Assembly (NCBI GenBank): GCA_944391895.1 | Contig: CALXVF010000091.1 | Span: forward strand, 1-5,176 | Origin: an uncultured Clostridia bacterium | GTDB taxonomy: Bacteria; Bacillota; Clostridia; TANB77; CAG-508 | Length of the DNA: 5,176 nt | Reading direction: 5' to 3' | Shown here: in pieces, positions 1 through 4,598 of the stretch | How positions within the stretch are numbered: the first letter of the stretch is position 1 | How the letters are laid out: each line of letters begins with the position of its first letter | Made by a program: the position numbers and the translations under genes | The notes under the pieces: model-generated | Database searches by the model: none | Told to the model about the DNA's origin: nothing | What the model saw: the letters and a program-made list of their open reading frames with translations, nothing else

Positions 1-239
1 ATTTGTTTTTTTAATTGTTTTGCTTTAATACTATTATTTAATACTAAATTATATAATTCATCTGAATATTCTCCAACATATTTTGTTAAAGCTACTCCAT
101 CTTCTCTATAATGTACATATATATATTTATTTGATTTATTTTCTCTTATTTCTACTGAGCCATATGCTAACTTTTGTAATTCATGTTCCAAAGCTTGTTT
201 ATTTTGTAAAAGACTCATAATTTCAATTTTTTCTTCCAT
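1..239 (-). CDS. Possible Fic-family protein, N-terminal 79 residues (runs off the left edge)
   Basis: The ATG at 239-237 opens a frame that stays open to position 1, giving 79 residues and then the window edge. The start is fixed by a strong ribosome site, AAGGAGG at 246-252, six bases upstream; a second Met at residue 8 has no such site. The visible part is charged and soluble: a helix-like stretch rich in Leu, Gln and Glu (about 3-25), two beta-like strands (SVEIREN at 28-34 and KYIYVHYRE at 38-46), then a helix (57-79) ending in a Lys-rich segment. There is no membrane segment or signal peptide. From memory, this pattern of IEIREN, YIYVHYREDG, KYVGEY and LYNL resembles the N-terminal extension of some clostridial Fic-domain (AMP-transferase) proteins. 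The FIC motif itself would lie outside the window, so this is a tentative family call. The gene has its own promoter, flanked by paired inverted repeats that suggest tight or autogenous control. Real gene: likely; Fic identity: uncertain. Confidence 0.5.
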   Translation of the reverse strand, partial: MEEKIEIMSLLQNKQALEHELQKLAYGSVEIRENKSNKYIYVHYREDGVALTKYVGEYSDELYNLVLNNSIKAKQLKKQ

Positions 240-245
240 GCTGTT

Positions 246-252
246 CCTCCTT
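246..252 (-). promoter_or_regulatory. Ribosome binding site of the left-edge gene
   Basis: The minus strand reads AAGGAGG here, six bases before the ATG at 239. It decides the start codon of the left-edge gene. It lies just outside the proximal arm of the first long inverted repeat (252-265), so a hairpin formed by that repeat in the transcript would sit directly beside it and could affect translation (inference). Confidence 0.8.
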
Positions 253-303
253 ATAAATGTGAAACTTTTTTCTAAATTTATTTAATTTCGTTTCACATTT
301 ATA
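252..303. repeat. Long inverted repeat 1 (proximal), candidate operator or leader hairpin
   Basis: A perfect 14-bp inverted repeat: the arm at 252-265 (TATAAATGTGAAAC) and its complement at 290-303, separated by 24 T-rich bases. It lies between the -10 box (303-308) and the ribosome site (246-252) of the left-edge gene and so covers the likely transcription start and leader. The core arm TGTGAAAC and the 24-base spacing recur in repeat 2. It could be a protein-binding site made of two half-sites about 35 bp apart, or an RNA hairpin in the 5' leader. The second copy, which lies upstream of the transcription start, favours a DNA operator. Confidence 0.75.
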
Positions 304-331
304 TTATACCACAAATTTCAAAAAATGTGAA
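303..331 (-). promoter_or_regulatory. Sigma-A-type promoter of the left-edge gene
   Basis: On the minus strand the -35 is TTCACA (326-331, one mismatch to TTGACA) and the -10 is TATAAT (303-308, perfect), separated by exactly 17 bp. Transcription should start near 296 and give a leader of about 57 nt. The -35 hexamer is part of the left arm of inverted repeat 2, and the -10 touches the end of inverted repeat 1, so a protein bound at these repeats would block RNA polymerase directly. Confidence 0.8.
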
Positions 332-370
332 ACTTTTTTTCATCTATTTTTAGATTTGTTTCACATTTTT
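321..370. repeat. Long inverted repeat 2 (distal), candidate operator, possibly also a terminator
   Basis: A 13-bp perfect inverted repeat: arms 321-333 and 358-370 with a 24-base spacer. The 11-base arm sequence AAATGTGAAAC and the spacer length are the same as in repeat 1, and the two copies are offset by exactly 68 bp. The left arm contains the -35 hexamer of the left-edge gene. The spacer holds a smaller inverted repeat, ATCTA/TAGAT (342-346 and 351-355). Read as RNA on the minus strand, the arms form a stem flanked by A5 and U6 tracts downstream of the surface-protein gene that ends at 416. It could therefore double as that gene's terminator, since I see no other terminator in 371-415. 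Confidence 0.75.
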
Positions 371-415
371 AAAAAAACTCTTTCGATTTACACAAAAAAC
401 TTTACACTCTCAACT

Positions 416-1612
416 TTACAAATATAAAGCAACACGAAAACCAATGTAAACATTATTATCCGAAGGATAGTTACCACCGCGACTAGAAGCTGGATTAGGT
501 AAGCCAGAATTGCCAAAATGGCCACCTCGAATAACTCGATAAATATTGTATGATACCTCCATTGTCCATTCTGCCACATTTCCTCCAAGGTCATATATGT
601 TTTTTACAGAATAAATTTCATTTGAACCTGTTACTGTTGGTTCATCTTGATCATACCATCCTTTTCCACTTGAATCTCTTACAAACGAATTAGCATCACA
701 ATTTTCTGTTGCATATTTTGGATCTATAAAGTTCATTATTGAATCCCACTGAACTCCATATATTAACGTACTTGTTACCGATGTATATCCATTTGCTCTT
801 GCAAATCCTTTGGCTAATTCCACTGCTCCTTCTGTTTCATCATTCATTGCATTGGTTTCACTATTATTCCAACCTACATAATTATACACATTTTTTCCTT
901 GCTGTATTAATACTTTATCTGTTATTCCTGAATTCTCATTTCTTGATGGATTAGTTGTTCCTGATTCATATCTTCCTACATAAAATCCTTTATTAGCTAT
1001 TACACTTGCTTTCATCTCATTAAATTCTTTTTCTTCATTAGTATATCCATTTTCAGATGTTTCACTACAATTGTCTACTATACCATCATGTAAATTTCCA
1101 TCATAGTAACCATCATAACTTCGAAATAAACTTTCATTTTCTACTGGTATCCATACAAATTGATTTCCTTCCATTTTTGCTGCTGAATCATGACTTGTTC
1201 CTTTATTCTCATCTGATTGATTATCAGATATTACTATCCCTGTAGCTTTTGTTCCTCCTACATAATAAAAACCTTTTGGGATTGTTACCCCTTCTACTTT
1301 TGGTCTCATGGTTCCTGTTATCTTTACTCCATTTACATACGCTGTTTTTCCTTCCGATATGTCTTCTGGTTTTGCATTTGCATCTGATGTATCTAATACC
1401 TCAAATCTTCCCGTTATTCCTCCAATTGTTATTCCTTTTTTTATGTTATTTGCTATTAAACTTGAATTTGCATTCTCTCCTTGTAAGTATTCAATTTCTT
1501 TTAGTTGATTGTTCATATTAATATTGTGTATTATAACAGTTGAAACTATTGCAATAAAAATTACTATTGCTACAATTCCTACTATTAACTTCTTATTTTT
1601 GATTTTTTTCAT
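416..1612 (-). CDS. Membrane-anchored surface protein with FGE-sulfatase/C-type-lectin domain; candidate DGR target
   Basis: 398 residues. Lys-rich residues 1-8 and a hydrophobic helix (about 9-29) with no clear cleavage site suggest an anchored protein with its C-terminal part outside the cell. Residues 55-72 and 84-104 are two short repeats of the form IxxGxTxxGxxG, a pattern common in tail-fibre-like and surface proteins of gut Firmicutes. From about 147 to the end is an FGE-sulfatase (SUMF1-type) domain: FVWIPV (152-157), GFYVGRYE (209-216), YDLGGNVAEW (340-349), RGG (362-364) and GFRVALYL (391-398). The cysteine pair of true formylglycine-generating enzymes is missing from the RGG...GFR segment, so a ligand-binding C-type-lectin fold is more likely than catalysis. 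The last ~45 codons resemble a DGR variable region. The start ATG has a moderate ribosome site (AGAAGGGA, within 1621-1630), and the gene has its own promoter and long leader. Domain call firm; ligand and role unknown. Confidence 0.85.
   Translation of the reverse strand: MKKIKNKKLIVGIVAIVIFIAIVSTVIIHNINMNNQLKEIEYLQGENANSSLIANNIKKGITIGGITGRFEVLDTSDANAKPEDISEGKTAYVNGVKITGTMRPKVEGVTIPKGFYYVGGTKATGIVISDNQSDENKGTSHDSAAKMEGNQFVWIPVENESLFRSYDGYYDGNLHDGIVDNCSETSENGYTNEEKEFNEMKASVIANKGFYVGRYESGTTNPSRNENSGITDKVLIQQGKNVYNYVGWNNSETNAMNDETEGAVELAKGFARANGYTSVTSTLIYGVQWDSIMNFIDPKYATENCDANSFVRDSSGKGWYDQDEPTVTGSNEIYSVKNIYDLGGNVAEWTMEVSYNIYRVIRGGHFGNSGLPNPASSRGGNYPSDNNVYIGFRVALYL
419..550 (-). other. Candidate DGR variable region (3' end of the surface-protein gene)
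   Basis: This covers residues 355-398 of the surface protein, from the YNIYRVIRGG segment to the end. DGR variable regions typically sit here, at the 3' end of a C-type-lectin/FGE domain and ending in a GFR-like segment. The codons of residues 377-382 and 385-389 all end in C or T and vary in the first two bases, as expected if AAC/AAT template codons had been mutated at adenines. The segment is richer in G and C than the rest of the gene and uses CGC, CGA and GGC codons that are unusual in this AT-rich DNA. A template repeat and a reverse transcriptase would be needed; neither is visible here. Confidence 0.45.
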
Positions 1613-1721
1613 ATATTTGGCTTCCCTTCTATTATATAATTTTTAGGCACAAAAAAACTACACTTTTTAAGTTCGTCTAAAAAGCATAGCTTCTTCTCTA
1701 TGTTTACATAAGTTTATTTTG

Positions 1722-1796
1722 TTAAATCTTACGATATATATATATATATACAGCCTCAAGGGTTTTACGTCTTTCCATTATCCTCATCCTTTGCAT
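1722..1796 (-). CDS. Possible small ORF (24 or 18 codons) in the leader
   Basis: A minus-strand frame opens at ATG 1796 and closes with TAA at 1722-1724, giving 24 residues. A later in-frame ATG at 1778 gives the 18-residue MERRKTLEAVYIYIYRKI. Purine-rich AAAGG and GAGG segments (1782-1792) lie upstream of the second ATG and could be a ribosome site. The YIYIY part is simply translation of the TA microsatellite. The ORF lies inside the predicted leader of the surface-protein gene, so it could be a leader peptide, or the same bases could be an RNA element with no translation. I do not recognise a family. Confidence 0.2.
   Translation of the reverse strand: MQRMRIMERRKTLEAVYIYIYRKI
1734..1750. 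repeat. TA dinucleotide microsatellite
   Basis: Seventeen bases of uninterrupted alternating A and T. It lies about 120 bp before the surface-protein start codon, inside the transcribed leader. Such tracts can change length by slippage. A length change here would alter leader structure and the small ORF frame but not the promoter spacing. Confidence 0.9.
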
Positions 1797-1809
1797 TTTT
1801 ATATAATAT

Positions 1810-1839
1810 ATTTTACACAACTTCGTTCTATTTAGTCAA
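1810..1839 (-). promoter_or_regulatory. Sigma-A-type promoter of the surface-protein gene
   Basis: The minus strand has TTGACT (1834-1839) as -35 and TAAAAT (1810-1815) as -10, each one mismatch from consensus, with an 18-bp spacer. The start should be near 1803. It sits about 50 bp after the stop of the Q-salvage gene, so the surface protein is probably transcribed separately. Confidence 0.6.
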
Positions 1840-1888
1840 TTATTTTTTCAATTTTTAATTTTCTTATAAAACTTTAAAATTAATTTTC

Positions 1889-2818
1889 CTAATAATTAGT
1901 AGTTCTCGTTAAATGATATGGTTTTAAGTTAATACTCTTATTCTTACCTTGTCCCCATATATAATCATTAATATCTATTGCACATACTCTATCATTTAAC
2001 TTTCTTTTTATCAAGTCAATAACTATTAACATATTTGCCCTTATTTCAACTTCGTAAATTGAATTTTGTTTTATTTCTTCTTTTTTATCTATAATGTTAG
2101 CTAGTTCTTCGTTATATTCTAATATTCCTAATCCTCTCATCACTTGTGGTATTTTATAATCACTGCATCCAACTAAATGAGAATAATCTACTTTTATTCC
2201 TTCTTTCAACTCCCTCATATGTAGAATGTCTGATGTAAGAAGTTGAGCTAACTTATAAAAATATATAGTTTTGCCATTATATGTTCTTTCATCTTTAAAG
2301 CTTGGAAAATCTCTAATGATTAAATCAAACAATTCTATATCAGAAGTAATATCTTTTATATATTCATAAAAATTCCCTTTCATTTTTTCATTTACAATTT
2401 TACTAACATTTCGGATAATTTTATATCGCTCTTCAAATAAAGGTATTTCAACATTTCCTTTTAATATTTTAGCAAACTCCTCCTTAGATATCTCTGAAAA
2501 ATCTGCGTTTTTCTCTTTAACATATCGTAAAATAGCATACAATAATGCTATTGAACCATCTTCATTTTTACCATCAGCTTGTATTGTCCATTTAGGATTA
2601 CCCCAAAAAGAAAAATCTATTGATTCATATACTAATAAGAAGTTTACTATTGTTTCAATTGGCAAATCTAATAAATTATATGGAGAAAAACTTAGCCAAT
2701 GATTAGTTTTTACTTGTTCCATTGATTCAGCAAATTCTCTCAATTTATTCTCATTTATTTTAACATATTTTGAATTTTCTGATACATAATTACAACTTTT
2801 AATAATTTCTTCTAACAT
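1889..2818 (-). CDS. Queuosine-5'-phosphate N-glycosylase/hydrolase (Q_salvage, DUF2419, QNG1-like)
   Basis: 309 residues, close to the length of known members (human QNG1/C9orf64 is somewhat longer). The family releases queuine from queuosine 5'-monophosphate so that the base can be reinserted into tRNA by a transglycosylase. Family motifs appear in order: DFSFW (68-72), PLFEERY (126-132), FPSFKD (171-176), FYKLAQ (187-192), DYKIPQV (220-226) followed by LGILEY (229-235), EVEIR (256-260), DYIW (285-288) and a C-terminal PYHLTRTTNY that parallels the aromatic end of the human protein. These match human QNG1 as I remember it along the whole length. No signal peptide or membrane segment, so it is cytoplasmic. 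The start is set by GGGAGGG (2824-2830), 5 nt before the ATG. It has its own promoter and no queuosine genes beside it in the window. Family call strong; activity inferred. Confidence 0.9.
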   Translation of the reverse strand: MLEEIIKSCNYVSENSKYVKINENKLREFAESMEQVKTNHWLSFSPYNLLDLPIETIVNFLLVYESIDFSFWGNPKWTIQADGKNEDGSIALLYAILRYVKEKNADFSEISKEEFAKILKGNVEIPLFEERYKIIRNVSKIVNEKMKGNFYEYIKDITSDIELFDLIIRDFPSFKDERTYNGKTIYFYKLAQLLTSDILHMRELKEGIKVDYSHLVGCSDYKIPQVMRGLGILEYNEELANIIDKKEEIKQNSIYEVEIRANMLIVIDLIKRKLNDRVCAIDINDYIWGQGKNKSINLKPYHLTRTTNY

Positions 2819-2849
2819 TTTTTCCCTCCCAAAGGTTCAATTCGTTTTT

Positions 2850-2878
2850 ATTCTATCACTTCTACTATTTTATTTCAA
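2850..2878 (-). promoter_or_regulatory. Sigma-A-type promoter of the Q-salvage gene
   Basis: On the minus strand TTGAAA (2873-2878) and TAGAAT (2850-2855) are separated by exactly 17 bp; the start should be near 2843, giving a short leader of about 25 nt with a GGGAGGG ribosome site. The -35 begins only a few bases after the U tract of the suf terminator, so termination of suf and initiation of this gene are packed back to back. Confidence 0.75.
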
Positions 2879-2880
2879 CC

Positions 2881-2908
2881 AAAAAGAGCCTCAATTATTT
2901 AAGGCTCT
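2881..2908 (-). terminator. Rho-independent terminator of the suf operon
   Basis: On the minus strand AGAGCCT (2902-2908) pairs perfectly with AGGCTCT (2885-2891) around a 10-nt loop that can itself add two A-U pairs, followed by a run of T residues (2881-2884). It lies about 50 bp past the sufU stop codon and before the next promoter, where the end of the suf transcript would be expected. Confidence 0.85.
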
Positions 2909-2917
2909 AAATATTTC

Positions 2918-2943
2918 TTGAACTTCACATTCCTAAAGTTCAA
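2918..2943. repeat. 8-bp inverted repeat between sufU and the terminator
   Basis: TTGAACTT (2918-2925) and AAGTTCAA (2936-2943) form a perfect 8-bp stem with a 10-nt loop. On the minus strand it is a second hairpin in the suf 3' untranslated region, without a U tract, and may protect the transcript end. On the plus strand it is followed closely by a run of 14 T (2948-2961) and would look like a terminator for any antisense transcript, but I see no plus-strand gene it would serve. Confidence 0.6.
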
Positions 2944-2959
2944 CTAATTTTTTTTTTTT

Positions 2960-3361
2960 TTACCAAGCGAGTTCTGCGCATTTTACTTTTGCTGGCATAT
3001 TAGATATATTTTGAAGGGCTCTAGCATCTTCTATTTTTTCTAGTTCTTCTTCATCTACTTTTTCCCTTTTTATCATTTTCAAAAATATATCTATTAACTG
3101 TTTTGCTTCTTCTTTTGTTTTACCTTTTAGTAAATCTATCATAATAGAAGTTGAAGCTTGAGATATTGCACATCCATGTCCTGTGAAAGCTAAATCTTTT
3201 ATTTTGTCTCCATCAAATTTTATTTCTAGAGTAATATCATCTCCACAGCTAGGATTGTGTCCATGTTCTGATTTATCCATTTCTTCTAATTTATGCTTAT
3301 TGTGTTCTGAAATGCTTTGTTCCATTATGATATCTGTATATATCGATTCTAAATCGTCCAT
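2960..3361 (-). CDS. sufU: SufU, zinc-dependent sulfur acceptor of the SUF system
   Basis: 133 residues of the SufU/NifU-like family. SufU takes the persulfide sulfur from SufS and passes it on for Fe-S cluster assembly on SufBCD in the cytoplasm. The three conserved cysteines are present: C39 in NPSCGD with D41, C64 in TGHGCAIS, and C128 in VKCAELAW. These correspond to the Cys/Asp zinc ligands known from the Bacillus subtilis protein, and the SufU insertion between the second and third cysteines is present (IKREKVDEEELEKIEDARAL region). The protein stops directly after LAW, slightly shorter than relatives that carry a few more residues. The stop codon opens into a run of 14 A residues. The gene starts 3 nt after sufS, with its ribosome site (AAAGGA) inside the last sufS codons, so the two are probably translationally coupled. 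It is the last gene of the operon. Confidence 0.95.
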   Translation of the reverse strand: MDDLESIYTDIIMEQSISEHNKHKLEEMDKSEHGHNPSCGDDITLEIKFDGDKIKDLAFTGHGCAISQASTSIMIDLLKGKTKEEAKQLIDIFLKMIKREKVDEEELEKIEDARALQNISNMPAKVKCAELAW

Positions 3362-3364
3362 TTT

Positions 3365-4588
3365 TTATCCTTTCTTTATCCATTTTGAAAACATATCTCT
3401 TGTTTTATATAATGCTTCTATTAATTTATCTACATCTTCTTTTGTATTATAAATATAGAAACTTGCTCTACAAGTTGAATCTATTCCCATATATCTTAGA
3501 AGTGGTTGAGCACAATGATTTCCAGATCTAATGCACACATCACAGCTATCCAATACGCTTGCTACATCGTGAGGATGAATTCCATTTACGTTGAAAGATA
3601 TTACACTTGCTTTACTTTTTATATCTTTCGGTCCATAAATAGTTATAAAATCAAGTTTAGAAAGTTCGGAGATTGCATATTGCATTAATTCTTCTTCTAT
3701 ACTTTCTACTTTATCCATTCCTATATTGTTCAAATAATCAATAGCAGCTGATAGCCCAACAGCACCTTCAACATTCTGGGTTCCCGCTTCAAATTTTGTT
3801 GGTACTTCCGCGAATGTTGTGTCTTGCTCATAAACATATTCTATCATATCTCCACCATAAAGGAAAGGTGTCATATCTTCCAATAGTTCTTTTTTACCAT
3901 ATAAAACTCCTATTCCAAGTGGTGAAAGCATTTTATGACCTGAGAAAACTAGAAAATCTGCGTTTAATTTTTGCACATCTACTTTCATGTGTGGAACACT
4001 TTGAGATGCATCTAATACCACTATCGCGCCAACTTCATGTGCTTTTTTTATTATTTTTTCTACTTCATTTACAGTTCCTAACACATTTGATACATGTGTT
4101 ATACCTACAATTTTCACGCCTTTTTTAATTTTGTTTTCTATCTCTTCATCAGTTAGTTTTCCTTCATCATTTGTATACATATAGTTTAATTTAGCACCTG
4201 TTTTTTTGGCTACATATTGCCAAGGAACTAAATTTGAATGGTGTTCCATAATTGAAAGCAGAATTTCATCGTCCTTTTTTATTTTATTTAAACCATAACT
4301 ATATGCAATTAAATTTAATGCTTCTGTTGCATTTCTAGTAAAAACTATTTGATTTGAGTTTTCGGCATTGATAAAATGTGCAACTTTTTCTCTTGCTTCA
4401 TCATAAACTCTTGTAGCATTAATACTAAGTTTATACGCTCCTCTATGAGGGTTTGCATTATTTTCTTCGTAAAACTTTTGTATTGCTCTTAATACTGATT
4501 CTGGCTTTTGCGTTGTTGCAGCACTGTCTAAATAGGCTATATTGTTTTTCAATATTGGAAAATCTTTTTTTATTTTATAATTATCCAT
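3365..4588 (-). CDS. sufS: SufS, group II cysteine desulfurase
   Basis: 407 residues, full length for the family. This cytoplasmic PLP enzyme converts cysteine to alanine and holds the sulfur as a persulfide for transfer to SufU. Seen in order: LDSAATTQKP near the N terminus (20-29), RNATEALNL (85-93), MEHHSN (114-119) with the His that stacks on PLP, LDASQS (192-197) with the PLP-binding Asp193, SGHKM (216-220) with the PLP-linked Lys219, FEAGTQNVEG (266-275), RSGNHCAQP (354-362) with the catalytic Cys359, and CRASFYIYNT (373-382). The active-site loop has Asn357 where many relatives have a His (RxGHHCAQP). The ATG at 4588 has AGGAGG (4593-4598) four bases upstream, overlapping the sufD stop. 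Pairing with SufU next door fits the SufS/SufU partnership of Firmicutes. Confidence 0.97.
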   Translation of the reverse strand: MDNYKIKKDFPILKNNIAYLDSAATTQKPESVLRAIQKFYEENNANPHRGAYKLSINATRVYDEAREKVAHFINAENSNQIVFTRNATEALNLIAYSYGLNKIKKDDEILLSIMEHHSNLVPWQYVAKKTGAKLNYMYTNDEGKLTDEEIENKIKKGVKIVGITHVSNVLGTVNEVEKIIKKAHEVGAIVVLDASQSVPHMKVDVQKLNADFLVFSGHKMLSPLGIGVLYGKKELLEDMTPFLYGGDMIEYVYEQDTTFAEVPTKFEAGTQNVEGAVGLSAAIDYLNNIGMDKVESIEEELMQYAISELSKLDFITIYGPKDIKSKASVISFNVNGIHPHDVASVLDSCDVCIRSGNHCAQPLLRYMGIDSTCRASFYIYNTKEDVDKLIEALYKTRDMFSKWIKKG

Positions 4589-4592
4589 TTTT

Positions 4593-4598
4593 CCTCCT
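4593..4598 (-). promoter_or_regulatory. sufS ribosome binding site overlapping the sufD stop
   Basis: A perfect AGGAGG on the minus strand, four bases before the sufS ATG. It shares bases with the sufD TAG stop codon (4597-4599), so ribosomes finishing sufD end on the sufS ribosome site, which supports co-translation of the two. Confidence 0.85.

Larger units (their letters stand above)
1613..1805 (-). promoter_or_regulatory. Long 5' leader of the surface-protein gene
   Basis: From the predicted transcription start (near 1803) to the ATG at 1612 the leader is about 190 nt, long for this compact region. In transcript order it holds a GCAAAGGATGAGG segment, a conspicuous GACGTAAAACCCTTGAGG segment, a 17-nt TA run (1734-1750), a 5-bp hairpin CATAG/CTATG (1685-1702), a mutually exclusive 4-bp hairpin AAGC/GCTT followed by U residues (1679-1692), and the ribosome site. 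The GCAAA and GACGTAAA pieces superficially recall c-di-GMP-I riboswitches, but I cannot form the required stem between them, so no riboswitch is called. Regulation at the leader is an inference from its length and structure. Confidence 0.4.

Noticed and set aside
252..370. CRISPR array
   Set aside because: There are only two copies, each unit is itself a long inverted repeat with a 24-base interior, and the arrangement brackets a promoter rather than alternating repeats and unique spacers.
388..594. Minus-strand frame of 68 codons overlapping the 3' end of the surface-protein gene
   Set aside because: It overlaps the well-supported FGE-type domain in another frame, and its hydrophobic composition is what a frame shift of that sequence gives. 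There is no independent start signal.
739..1521. Several plus-strand open frames opposite the surface-protein gene (for example 739-954, 1057-1245, 1249-1521, 1308-1508)
   Set aside because: They are rich in Leu, His, Phe and Tyr as expected from the complement of AT-rich coding sequence, lack ribosome sites and lie wholly inside a well-supported minus-strand gene.
1722..1805. c-di-GMP-I (GEMM) riboswitch in the surface-protein leader
   Set aside because: GCAAA and GACGTAAA segments are present, but the sequence between them is purine-rich and cannot form the required tetraloop-capped stem, so the core fold is not supported.
2918..2961. Plus-strand terminator formed by the 8-bp stem and the 14-T run
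   Set aside because: The structure is terminator-like on the plus strand, but there is no supportable plus-strand gene upstream. The T run is better explained as sequence following the sufU stop codon.
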